This document shows positions 9,104 through 15,748 of a stretch of DNA of 64,000 bases, one piece after another. Below the pieces are notes generated by a model. That model searched no databases and was not told the origin of the DNA. It worked only from the letters and a program-made list of their open reading frames with translations. Numbering within the stretch: position 1 is the stretch's first letter; every line of letters begins with the position of its first letter. The stretch comes from a virus. A program made the translations under genes and the position numbers. The DNA is taken from the IMG/VR virus record IMGVR_UViG_3300035438_001811, positions 1-64,000 of that record, one strand, 5' to 3'.

Positions 9104-9520
9104 TTACTTACCCTTCAAATGCTTGCTTAACTCAATTTTAGCACGTTCTTTCGTCTCTGGACTCATCCCCAAAAACCGCCTAGCCTCATTCGCGTATGCA
9201 AAGTACTTTTTAGCGTCTCCCACAACGCTGATCCGATAGCTCCGACCATCGCTCGATATTACGCTGATACCCTTACGCATCGCATCAGTACGACGCAAAA
9301 TCGTAAGGAATGCCCCGATCATCTTCTTATGGGCAATGTACTTACTAGAGAGTGTTTTCCATGCCGCGCCCGTATCAGGATCGCCACCCTCACGGATGAT
9401 GTTGTCCTGTAGTGCAACCACATGATCCGCGCTGACAGTCTTTATCACAGGCTCTATGTTTTGCAGCTTGGATAGGAGCTTAGCGGCGATCGGTGTGTTG
9501 GGTTGGGTGAATTTGAGCAT
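9104..9520 (-). CDS. phage virion morphogenesis (tail completion, gpG/gp10-like) protein
   Basis: 138 residues. The pattern DPDTGAAWKTLSSKYIAHKK, then ILRRTDAMRKGISV, YRISVVGDAKKYFAYANE and RRFLGMS is that of the phage virion morphogenesis family, which finishes the tail end before head joining. Length is normal. It is the first gene of a three-gene minus-strand set downstream of the hairpin at 9531. Confidence 0.7.
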   Translation of the reverse strand: MLKFTQPNTPIAAKLLSKLQNIEPVIKTVSADHVVALQDNIIREGGDPDTGAAWKTLSSKYIAHKKMIGAFLTILRRTDAMRKGISVISSDGRSYRISVVGDAKKYFAYANEARRFLGMSPETKERAKIELSKHLKGK

Positions 9521-9530
9521 GATGGCAACA

Positions 9531-9565
9531 AAAAAGCGCTTACGGGTATTGTAAGCGCTTTTTGC
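9531..9565. terminator. bidirectional terminator hairpin
   Basis: AAAAAGCGCTTAC and GTAAGCGCTTTTT form a perfect stem around a short loop. There are A and T tracts on both sides, so it can act on both strands. It lies between the tail-completion gene and the small gene at 9572. Confidence 0.75.
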
Positions 9566-9571
9566 TTTGGG

Positions 9572-9754
9572 CTACAGGACTTGTACGAGCAGCCCTGTTT
9601 TTATATGCTTAATAATATTCGATTCCATCAGATTTCCATCCCAGTCAAAAACGTTCCATCCGTCGCCAGTCAGCTCTTTAAGCTGGTTGTTTAATGGGTT
9701 AGCTGTCGTTGCTATTACGGTAATCATTTTAGGTGCAGAGTTTGCGGTTTCCAT
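9572..9754 (-). CDS. hypothetical small protein
   Basis: 60 residues (METANSAPKMITVIATTANP). The middle has GDGWNVFDWDGN, and a hydrophobic stretch closes the protein. It is preceded by an AAAGTAACACG leader. No family recognised. Confidence 0.45.
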   Translation of the reverse strand: METANSAPKMITVIATTANPLNNQLKELTGDGWNVFDWDGNLMESNIIKHIKTGLLVQVL

Positions 9755-9825
9755 CGTGTTACTTTCTTTTGTTTACTAAATCCATGAGAGGGGCGCTACT
9801 CCCTCTCGTTTGCGCGGGGTGGTGG

Positions 9826-10029
9826 TTATCTGTTGGACTTTTTTGCTTCTAGCTCGTTTTGTTTAGCAATCAATGGAGTTTGAAACTGGCAAGATTTCAT
9901 GAAATAAGTTTTATTCCCCATCTTGCCTCTTAGTTCCCATTCTTTTTTACTTTCGTTGTAGCAAACAATATAGTTGGCGGTTTCAGTTGACTCGGTAAGT
10001 TTTTTTAGTCTTTCTTGTGTAGTAGTCAT
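9826..10029 (-). CDS. hypothetical small protein
   Basis: 67 residues, charged, opening MTTTQERLKKLTEST. I prefer ATG 10029 because GGCAAGGCG precedes it and because the promoter at 10067-10096 would leave a normal leader. Function unknown. Confidence 0.55.
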   Translation of the reverse strand: MTTTQERLKKLTESTETANYIVCYNESKKEWELRGKMGNKTYFMKSCQFQTPLIAKQNELEAKKSNR

Positions 10030-10066
10030 CGCCTTGCCGTTCCGTTGCTTTATTTGGTATATATGT

Positions 10067-10096
10067 AATATAGCACCACTACAAAACATCTGTCAA
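10067..10096 (-). promoter_or_regulatory. sigma70-type promoter
   Basis: In minus-strand sense, TTGACA (10096-10091), 18 bases, then TATATT (10072-10067), upstream of the gene starting at 10029. Confidence 0.6.
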
Positions 10097-10101
10097 TACA
10101 T

Positions 10102-10383
10102 TCACTTAACTTTTTTCTTCCTACTCTTCTTGGGCTTATTCCTTTGCGTTTCGCGGTACTTTTCAGGATTATTCTCACGATACCGCTTGTCAATTTCGGC
10201 TCTAGTCATAGCGCGATCGCCAATCGCAGGACGACCAACGGGGCGATCGCTGTCATTGCAGACGTAGTTGGGTTTATGCCGTCTGCACCTGTACTCACGT
10301 GCCCCTGACGGCAGGGTTTGGTTAAACGTGGTAAATGCTCCGCACGTTTCACAGATTGGATTTAGTGGATTAGGTACTGGCAT
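10102..10383 (-). CDS. zinc-ribbon, GRP-box small DNA-binding protein
   Basis: 93 residues. An N-terminal ribbon ICETCGAF, then SGAREYRCRRH, is followed by a basic SDRPVGRPAIGDRAM segment and a Lys-rich tail (KPKKSRKKKVK). The same arrangement occurs in the proteins at 11053-11322 and 36456-36764. The ribbon resembles the N-terminal domain of some transposases. Probably a DNA-binding regulator; the role is inferred. Confidence 0.55.
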   Translation of the reverse strand: MPVPNPLNPICETCGAFTTFNQTLPSGAREYRCRRHKPNYVCNDSDRPVGRPAIGDRAMTRAEIDKRYRENNPEKYRETQRNKPKKSRKKKVK

Positions 10384-10385
10384 AG

Positions 10386-10658
10386 CTAAAGCGACTCCGC
10401 AAACTCTCTAATGGCGATTGCATTGCTTTTGATAAATTCTTTTAATAATGCAATTTCGGATATTGATGAAATCGAATGCCGACCAGTCGCCACATTAACT
10501 GGAAACGATGGCATCCATACGCACTCAAACCAGCAGACAGTGCCATCAATCATCCCTAGCCCAACGTTAGCAATAAATTTACTGTTTTCCTTATAGGCGC
10601 TTTGGATTGCTACTTTTACTTTAGGATCGTCGCCAATCATCGATTCATTATTCTTCAT
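10386..10658 (-). CDS. hypothetical protein
   Basis: 90 residues with a central WFECVWMPSFPVNVATGRHS segment. It lies two to three bases from its neighbours on both sides, so it belongs to a minus-strand operon driven by the promoter at 10991. Family not recognised. Confidence 0.55.
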   Translation of the reverse strand: MKNNESMIGDDPKVKVAIQSAYKENSKFIANVGLGMIDGTVCWFECVWMPSFPVNVATGRHSISSISEIALLKEFIKSNAIAIREFAESL

Positions 10659-10660
10659 TT

Positions 10661-10957
10661 TTATCTACCTCTCACTCTACGAGCCGTTGTCATTTCGCCA
10701 CCTGTGATAAGTGGCTTAGCATTCTGCACTTCATCAAAATAGCTAATGCAGTCACCATCTTCAAAGTCTACAGTCACGGTCACAATCTCTGTGAAGTAGA
10801 ACTCAAAGCCATCTGCTTGGCTGCCTGAGTACTCAAAACTTTTGACATTGGGAGATAAGCTTCTAGCCAGTGCGATCGCCGCTTTCTTGTCAGCTAGATC
10901 GGGGTGAGTTTCTGAGTCCCATGCGTGGTTAAAGTAGCAGTTAATTTGTGTTTGCAT
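10661..10957 (-). CDS. hypothetical protein
   Basis: 98 residues, first gene after the promoter at 10991, with an AAAGGAG Shine-Dalgarno just before ATG. It has aromatic/acidic strands (FEYSGSQADGFEFYFTEI, VDFEDGDCISYFDEV). Function unknown. Confidence 0.6.
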   Translation of the reverse strand: MQTQINCYFNHAWDSETHPDLADKKAAIALARSLSPNVKSFEYSGSQADGFEFYFTEIVTVTVDFEDGDCISYFDEVQNAKPLITGGEMTTARRVRGR

Positions 10958-10990
10958 TGTCGTTTACTCCTTTGTTTTGTCTATATGAGT

Positions 10991-11020
10991 AATATACCAT
11001 CACTAGACGAAAGGTGTCAA
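10991..11020 (-). promoter_or_regulatory. sigma70-type promoter with conserved spacer
   Basis: In minus-strand sense, TTGACA, 18 bases, TATATT. The spacer reads CCTTTCGTCTAGTGATGG and is nearly the same as that of the promoter at 12020-12049, which points to a shared operator between the -35 and -10 boxes. Confidence 0.7.
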
Positions 11021-11052
11021 GATATTCGTAATATTTGTTTACAATTAGCTAT

Positions 11053-11322
11053 TTATCCTTTAGTTTTTGGCTTATACCCATGCACTTCCTTATATTTTTC
11101 AGGATGTGCCAAGCGATACCGCAAATCATACTCAGCTTGGCTCATAGGCTCAGTACCTATCGTTTGACCGCCACGTTTGCGATCGCTGTCAGTCATGGTT
11201 ACGGTTTTCCCTTCAGGTGTGAGACAACCACGCCTACAGCGATATTGTCGCGCCCCTGATGGTTTTTCACCGTTAAAGCACATCGGTTTATGGCAGTAGG
11301 GGCAGTCTGGACGGTTACTCAT
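11053..11322 (-). CDS. zinc-ribbon small DNA-binding protein (paralogue)
   Basis: 89 residues. CPYCHKPMCFNG and GARQYRCRRGC form the ribbon, followed by MTDSDRKRGGQTIG and RYRLAHPEKYKE. It is a paralogue of the protein at 10102-10383, with the same RYRxxxPEKY element. Start ATG 11322 overlaps the end of the gene at 11315 by eight bases. Confidence 0.55.
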   Translation of the reverse strand: MSNRPDCPYCHKPMCFNGEKPSGARQYRCRRGCLTPEGKTVTMTDSDRKRGGQTIGTEPMSQAEYDLRYRLAHPEKYKEVHGYKPKTKG

Positions 11323-11542
11323 GGTTTAGTAATTCCTTTAACTCGCTTACTGTTTCCAATGCGTGCCAAATACCTTCAGACTGCCATGAGTACTCGTACC
11401 CCTGATCAGTCATGCGTACAGATAAAATGTCGTCTTCCCACAAATCAAAAATGTACTCTTCGCCGATCTTGCCATCAACCTTATCAGGGTATAGCTCGGC
11501 ATAGCGTTGTAGGAACGCTTGGATCATGAATAATTTTTGCAT
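11315..11542 (-). CDS. hypothetical acidic protein
   Basis: 75 residues (MQKLFMIQAFLQRYAELYPD), with DLWEDDILSVRMTDQGYEY and WHALETVSELKELL. Acidic, helix-rich. Coupled to the zinc-ribbon gene that follows. No family recognised. Confidence 0.5.
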   Translation of the reverse strand: MQKLFMIQAFLQRYAELYPDKVDGKIGEEYIFDLWEDDILSVRMTDQGYEYSWQSEGIWHALETVSELKELLNHE

Positions 11543-11607
11543 CGTCGTTACCTTTGTGAATGTTGATTGAGAGAGGGGCGGTTAAGCCCCTATGATGTGT
11601 GTGGTGT

Positions 11608-11982
11608 TTAAGAAACTTTTGAAGCCATTCTCGCTCTAGTCTGCGCCGCTGCGATTTTATTCCTTGCTTTTCTCGCTTTTTCGCCTCTTGATTTTTCGAT
11701 CTGCTTTTCCATTTTTTCTCTACCAATCATTCGCAGGGACTCACGAACCATTGGGCATTGTGTTTTTGCCCATGTCGTCTCTTTGACTCTCAAAGGTTCT
11801 ACACCTGACGCATACTCATCATAAGAGTTGTATTCTCTAATTTCAGTAATTCTTCGGCGATATCCATCTCTTGCAGAATCGCGGTTATCCTCTTCAGCCA
11901 TAATCCACATTTTGAAAAATTCAAAATTATCAGAACCAAGGAATACTGATCCGTTGTTTAACATTGCTACTGTGTAAGTCAT
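11608..11982 (-). CDS. hypothetical protein with basic helical tail
   Basis: 124 residues. The N-terminal half (MTYTVAMLNNGSVFLGSDN, FFKMWIMAEEDNR) could be a small alpha/beta fold, and the C-terminal 50 residues are a Lys/Arg-rich helix. It is driven by the promoter at 12020-12049 and has AAGGAG before its ATG. Confidence 0.55.
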   Translation of the reverse strand: MTYTVAMLNNGSVFLGSDNFEFFKMWIMAEEDNRDSARDGYRRRITEIREYNSYDEYASGVEPLRVKETTWAKTQCPMVRESLRMIGREKMEKQIEKSRGEKARKARNKIAAAQTRARMASKVS

Positions 11983-12019
11983 TGCCTTGTCGCTCCTTTG
12001 TTGCTTGCTTTCTGTACTA

Positions 12020-12049
12020 AAGATATCATCACTAAACGAAAGATGTCAA
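12020..12049 (-). promoter_or_regulatory. sigma70-type promoter with conserved spacer
   Basis: In minus-strand sense, TTGACA, spacer TCTTTCGTTTAGTGATGA, TATCTT. The spacer matches that of 10991-11020 at 15 of 18 positions. Confidence 0.7.
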
Positions 12050-12083
12050 CAGGGTAAGCAAACTATTTACATTTCGTTACAAA

Positions 12084-12596
12084 CTACAAATAACCCGCAT
12101 AATCAAACTCAAAAATAATGCTATCCAGTAGCGGCGCTTGTTCTGGCTTTGTCGATGGCGGTGGTAATTGCTTGTATAGACTCAATAGCTTGGATACTTT
12201 CGCCGCTGCTAGTGACAAACCCTCTGATAGATTTTCTTCAGTAATCGCAGTCAAACCAGCAACCGATCTAAAAGCATTGATTTGCGCCAAAGTAAAATTG
12301 TCGATATTGCCATGATCCTTAAGCAATACCCATGACTTAGCCCGAAAATCTACTTCTGAGTTAAGCATAGGTGCGAAGCTATCAAGTACCCTATGTCGAT
12401 AAATCACGATCTCAACGCCTTGATACAGTACTGGACTGCCGTTAATTATTGAGGGGAATGAAAGTCCAGCGTCTTCCAGTGCGGGATCTGGCAGCATTAA
12501 AATACTTGGCTGCACTGTCGCCCCGAAATAGCGAATACCAAGCAGATCGGGAATAGCAGCGAGTATGGCTGTTCTGATTTCAAGCGGTGTTTTCAC
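12084..12596 (-). CDS. putative tail terminator / minor tail protein
   Basis: 170 residues. The start TPLEIRTAILAAIPDLLG, then YQGVEIVIYRHRVLDS and an RAKSWVLLKDHG strand, resembles phage tail-terminator (gpU-like) or head-tail adaptor proteins. The C-terminal LDSIIFEFDYAGYL is a beta strand. It is an isolated structural-type gene among small accessory genes, so the call is tentative. Confidence 0.4.
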   Translation of the reverse strand: MKTPLEIRTAILAAIPDLLGIRYFGATVQPSILMLPDPALEDAGLSFPSIINGSPVLYQGVEIVIYRHRVLDSFAPMLNSEVDFRAKSWVLLKDHGNIDNFTLAQINAFRSVAGLTAITEENLSEGLSLAAAKVSKLLSLYKQLPPPSTKPEQAPLLDSIIFEFDYAGYL

Positions 12597-12707
12597 GATG
12601 GCAACCGATAAAGCTTTGTGCTAATATTGTAAACGCGATCGCTCCTAAGCCTGAGATTTACGCACCGTGTAGATTGTTGATGGCAGTGGATAAAGCGATC
12701 GCATTAA

Positions 12708-12777
12708 CCGAGAGTAGCAAAGTGGTAATGCACCCAGAGTTGATCTGGGGAGTCAGTAGGTTCAACCATGCTCTGTC
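12708..12777 (+). tRNA. degenerate tRNA-Gln-like sequence
   Basis: A D-arm-like GCAAAGTGGTAATGC, then a perfect anticodon stem CCCAG/CTGGG around AGTTGAT. In register the triplet at the anticodon positions is TTG, but position 33 is G instead of the invariant T. The T-loop reads TTCAACC, yet the T-stem pairs poorly (GTAGG against CATGC), and only part of the acceptor stem pairs. It is probably a decayed tRNA-Gln copy. Confidence 0.3.
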
Positions 12778-12778
12778 T

Positions 12779-12850
12779 TGTTTACTCCTACTTTTAATCT
12801 TCATCAGCTTCAAATACTCCCTACCATCAGGATATGCTCGTTGATCTGGG
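12779..12850 (-). pseudogene. remnant of a zinc-ribbon gene (C-terminal end)
   Basis: In the minus-strand sense this encodes PDGREYLKLMKIKSRSKQ, nearly the same as the C-terminal DGREYLRLKKIESRSK of the intact protein at 14463-14678 and its relative at 35682-35897. The cysteine-bearing N-terminal part is absent and the frame runs into the tRNA-like sequence at 12708, so this is a truncated duplicate. Confidence 0.55.
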
Positions 12851-12865
12851 ATGACTTTTTTGTAT

Positions 12866-13126
12866 TCATTTGATTTGCCTCTTTTTGTATTCAATACAAT
12901 CACTAAGCCAAGCTTTTGATGATGACAACAACGCCTTTTTTAATTTTATTGTTGGTTCAACCCCTTGTTCTTTTAATTGTTGAATAGCATTTTTAACAAT
13001 AGAATATTTATGGCTAGACGTTAACCCGTTTATCGAGGCTTGGCTTTCAGCAAGTTTAATCAACTTGTTTATTTCCCTCTTCTTTAAAGCTTTTTTAACT
13101 TCAACCTTCTTTAAGCAACTAAACAT
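12866..13126 (-). CDS. hypothetical basic helical protein
   Basis: 86 residues, Lys-rich and helical (MFSCLKKVEVKKALKKRE, KYSIVKNAIQQLKEQGVE). It might bind nucleic acid, but no motif proves this. It lies between two duplicated gene fragments. Confidence 0.45.
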   Translation of the reverse strand: MFSCLKKVEVKKALKKREINKLIKLAESQASINGLTSSHKYSIVKNAIQQLKEQGVEPTIKLKKALLSSSKAWLSDCIEYKKRQIK

Positions 13127-13175
13127 GATTATCGAAATACCTTCTTTTAAGCACTACGGAATTATTTATCGTTAT

Positions 13176-13270
13176 ACTGTACCTTTACCAAGTATCGCGT
13201 TACATTCACAGCATTCATAATCTTTGCGCCCTTTAACCATCCGCATGGTTTTGCATCTGCAAGCGCCTTT
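13176..13270 (-). pseudogene. truncated copy of the 16880 gene
   Basis: This stretch is about 93 percent identical to 17169-17262, the 5' part of the cysteine-rich gene at 16880-17281 (GACRCKTMRMVKGRKDYECC region). The copy lacks the start codon because the homology breaks where the tRNA at 13272 begins, and the downstream part is also gone. Confidence 0.75.
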
Positions 13271-13271
13271 T

Positions 13272-13343
13272 AGCGGTGTGGAGAAGTGGCATCTCGTGGG
13301 TCTCATAATCCCAAGAACACTGGTTCGATTCCAGTCACCGCCA
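13272..13343 (+). tRNA. tRNA-Met-like (CAT anticodon)
   Basis: D-arm GAGA-AGTGGCA-TCTC, anticodon arm TGGGT-CTCATAA-TCCCA (CAT, one T-T mismatch at the stem base) and a perfect T-arm ACTGG-TTCGATT-CCAGT. The acceptor AGCGGTG/CACCGCC pairs at six of seven positions, with an A-C mismatch at the end. CAT could mean Met or, if modified, Ile. It lies three bases from the convergent rusA-like gene. Confidence 0.6.
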
Positions 13344-13345
13344 TA

Positions 13346-13939
13346 TTAAGCCACACAATGCGCGATCGCTTTCTGAGTCTTGGCTAACTCCTTCTTAAGC
13401 TTATCCACTTTCTTAGTCCCAGCCTTTGACCACTTAAGCTCGGCAACAATATCAGCAATCCTAGCGGCGCGATGTTCGCCAAGTGTGGCGATGAGTGAGG
13501 CTTTGTCGATTAAGTATGGTTCATAACCCCATCGCATTACGACGCTGCTATATAGCGATGATTGAGCCATTAAATCAATCGTAATCACAATAGTATCCGC
13601 AAAAACAGGTTCAGGCGCTTTGCATTGCGAGTAAACAAAATGAAATAAATCCTGATTGCCGTCATCAAATTTTTGTCCAAAGTACTGAGATAAGCTATCA
13701 ATCAAGCCATCTCTCACAGGCTTAAATGCGATCGCTAAGCCGTCATCATCCATTGGTCTATTAGCAGCCGCAAAGCGATGGAAGTGAATGCGTAACTGTG
13801 ATTTAGTATCCCAATCAAAAGCAGACTCAATCGCGCCGCCTTGCTTAAGTGATTGCTTTTCTTTAAGGTGTAGTATCCAGTTGCCACGCCCGTTACTTGT
13901 GTTTTTGGGCGGTTCATCAATGATGTATTGGATTAGCAT
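13346..13939 (-). CDS. RusA-like Holliday junction resolvase
   Basis: 197 residues. RusA resolves four-way junctions in phage recombination and replication intermediates. The active-site pattern is visible: MDDDG at 63-67, AFKPVRDGLIDSL at 71-83, then the DD pair at 92-93, corresponding to the metal-binding aspartates of RusA, followed by a terminal strand (ADTIVITIDL). A C-terminal extension of about 75 residues with Lys-rich helices is longer than E. coli RusA (about 120). Confidence 0.75.
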   Translation of the reverse strand: MLIQYIIDEPPKNTSNGRGNWILHLKEKQSLKQGGAIESAFDWDTKSQLRIHFHRFAAANRPMDDDGLAIAFKPVRDGLIDSLSQYFGQKFDDGNQDLFHFVYSQCKAPEPVFADTIVITIDLMAQSSLYSSVVMRWGYEPYLIDKASLIATLGEHRAARIADIVAELKWSKAGTKKVDKLKKELAKTQKAIAHCVA

Positions 13940-13986
13940 TCAAGTATCCTGCGTATTCAGTTACAGTCATTGCATTAGTCATAGTC

Positions 13987-14277
13987 TTAAAACTCGCAAT
14001 CATCATATTTGGGGCGGCGCAAATCTTGAATCTTTTGCTTTACCTCATAGAACCAAATCAGTAAGCGTTGCCAGATAGTAAGGTCAGGGTCAGGTGCTTT
14101 AACCTTTACGCAATCATCAGCATTGACATAATTACCGCCCTCTAGTTCATCCAAGAACAAGAGCGTTTTGCCATAGCCATAAAAGCAATCAGCGCCATAC
14201 AGTTCGGCTTCTGTCGTGCATTCAGAGCAGTGGTATACATTGCCCTTGTATAGGTAATATTCGTTAGTGTTATTCAT
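13987..14277 (-). CDS. hypothetical protein with CxxC
   Basis: 96 residues. It opens MNNTNEYYLYKGNVYHCSEC and later has LTIWQRLLIWFYEVKQKI, an amphipathic or membrane-proximal helix. Its start overlaps the upstream gene by eight bases. No known family. Confidence 0.5.
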   Translation of the reverse strand: MNNTNEYYLYKGNVYHCSECTTEAELYGADCFYGYGKTLLFLDELEGGNYVNADDCVKVKAPDPDLTIWQRLLIWFYEVKQKIQDLRRPKYDDCEF

Positions 14278-14479
14278 TGTATGAACTCGCTTTGTCTAAA
14301 AACTTTTTTAAATCGTTTAGCGCGGATTCTGGAGTAGTTCCGTTGTCTCGCCAATTTAGTAATACTTTGATTGGGGCGCGTGTCACTTGACTTATTGTCA
14401 AAAGACTTAGCCCCCATTCATCGGCTAAGTCCCAAAACTCTTCATGTACTTCTGTCAACTTGTTAGTGTCGTTGCTCAT
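14270..14479 (-). CDS. small HTH-like protein
   Basis: 69 residues from ATG 14479 (MSNDTNKLTEVHEEF). The stretch SLLTISQVTRAPIKVLLNWR looks like a helix-turn-helix. It could be a small repressor or accessory factor. It overlaps both neighbours, so the three genes are coupled. Confidence 0.45.
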   Translation of the reverse strand: MSNDTNKLTEVHEEFWDLADEWGLSLLTISQVTRAPIKVLLNWRDNGTTPESALNDLKKFLDKASSYNE

Positions 14480-14678
14480 GATTTCTCTTACTCCTACTTT
14501 CAATCTTCTTCAATCTCAAATACTCCCTACCGTCATCAGTCTTAAGCCAGCAAGCTTGACATATATCTCGCTGCTTGGAATAGACTCGTTTACCGCATAG
14601 AGGGCAAATACGCCGCTCTATGTGTGCTGTGCGTTTGGCGTAGTATTTGCGATCATATTCATTGCTGTTTTTAGTCAT
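14463..14678 (-). CDS. zinc-ribbon protein of the DDGREYLRLK family
   Basis: 71 residues. ICPLCGKRVYSKQ and ICQACWLKTDDGREYL form a four-cysteine ribbon, followed by a basic KKIESRSKRNHEQ tail. A paralogue lies at 35682-35897 and a truncated one at 12779-12850. It probably binds DNA or RNA. It ends inside the start of the next gene and its ATG abuts the stop of the gene at 14678. Confidence 0.6.
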   Translation of the reverse strand: MTKNSNEYDRKYYAKRTAHIERRICPLCGKRVYSKQRDICQACWLKTDDGREYLRLKKIESRSKRNHEQRH

Positions 14679-15037
14679 TAAGCAACCTTAGAAAAATTGT
14701 CGTCATAGCCAAGATTTCTCATAATCGCTATGGTAAGTCCCATAGATCCTTTAGCTGTAGTTCTATTGTTAATCCAGAACAAAGCGTCATTGCCAAAAGA
14801 ACTGAAGATAGTTGCGAGTTCTTCATCAGTCAAGCGTCTTGTTTCATATTTTAGAAAACCAGTAGCTAATTTGTTAGCCCATTCAATTTGTGCTGGTGTT
14901 CCTTCAGTGATTGATAAAAATTTTAATCTTGGAAACTTAGCTGCTAATTTATCGCTTTTCATTGCTTTTGCCTTTGTTTTACTTGTCTTGATCCAAGTAT
15001 ATAGATCATTAGCTACCTTGTCAACTACTTTATACAA
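14678..15037 (-). CDS. hypothetical protein
   Basis: 119 residues. It contains EGTPAQIEWANKLATGFLKY and ALFWINNRTTAKG, an arrangement I have seen in uncharacterised phage and plasmid proteins but cannot name. It is preceded by a short gap after the zinc-ribbon gene at 15054. Confidence 0.55.
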   Translation of the reverse strand: MYKVVDKVANDLYTWIKTSKTKAKAMKSDKLAAKFPRLKFLSITEGTPAQIEWANKLATGFLKYETRRLTDEELATIFSSFGNDALFWINNRTTAKGSMGLTIAIMRNLGYDDNFSKVA

Positions 15038-15053
15038 GATTATTTAATCAAGT

Positions 15054-15212
15054 TCAACCTTTTTCAGTCTCTACGCTTTCAACCGTATTAAGATGTTGGC
15101 AACGAGGGCAATACACTTTAGTACCTATAGGCGTTTTAATGTCAGCGCAAGTCCACCACTTCCTACAACGATTGCAGCAGAAATGATATAGATACTCAAG
15201 TGATACTTTCAT
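15054..15212 (-). CDS. 52-residue zinc-ribbon protein
   Basis: A short frame, MKVSLEYLYHFCCNRCRKWW, followed later by VYCPRCQHLN. Two CxxC pairs make a classical zinc ribbon. Its ATG overlaps the stop of the upstream gene (ATGA), which supports real translation. Confidence 0.6.
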   Translation of the reverse strand: MKVSLEYLYHFCCNRCRKWWTCADIKTPIGTKVYCPRCQHLNTVESVETEKG

Positions 15213-15379
15213 ATTGCTCCTACAAGGTTTTTTATTTGCACATTTTGATTAGGTACGATTTTATCTAATCTGCGGATAGTTGCAACGTCTCCTACTAATT
15301 CTTCTATAATCCATACACCGCCTTTAAGTGCGGGAGTAACTACAGTATGTAGCCATACAACGCGATCACCTATTTTCAT
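15209..15379 (-). CDS. 56-residue hypothetical protein
   Basis: It opens MKIGDRVVWLHTVVTP and has GGVWIIEELVGDVATIRRL, a small SH3-like beta pattern (GDRV, GGVWxI, ATIRRL). It is coupled by an ATGA overlap to the zinc-ribbon gene that follows. Function unknown. Confidence 0.55.
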   Translation of the reverse strand: MKIGDRVVWLHTVVTPALKGGVWIIEELVGDVATIRRLDKIVPNQNVQIKNLVGAI

Positions 15380-15405
15380 GTAAACCTTATTTGACGGTAA
15401 TAAAT

Positions 15406-15678
15406 ATGAGTAATCAAACTACGGTAAAAATGTCTGATGAAATTGACTTTTATTTTAGGGAGGAATTAGAAAGGCTTGGCTTTACTATGGATGGTAATGA
15501 TGAAAATCAATTTTTTGCTTTGTGCCTAAATTACTGCATTTATGCCCAAATAAAAGATGATCATGTCTCTTTGTCTTTGAAATATAAAAAGCCCTTAGCT
15601 TGGTTTCGGTTGACTAGGTGGGAACAACTCACGCCTGCGGTTAAGTCCATGTTAGAAATGGTGATAAATAGTATTTAA
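15406..15678 (+). CDS. hypothetical protein
   Basis: 90 residues from ATG 15406 (MSNQTTVKMSDEIDFYFREE). It is acidic, then has IKDDHVSLSLKYKKPLAWFR. It is the only plus-strand gene in this part and is divergent from the gene at 15209. Family unknown. Confidence 0.5.
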   Translation: MSNQTTVKMSDEIDFYFREELERLGFTMDGNDENQFFALCLNYCIYAQIKDDHVSLSLKYKKPLAWFRLTRWEQLTPAVKSMLEMVINSI

Positions 15679-15748
15679 ACCATAAACACAGCAAAGCGAT
15701 CGCCTATGACAGCGATCTGATGAGTGAGGGATGAAAAGTAATCTCTAC

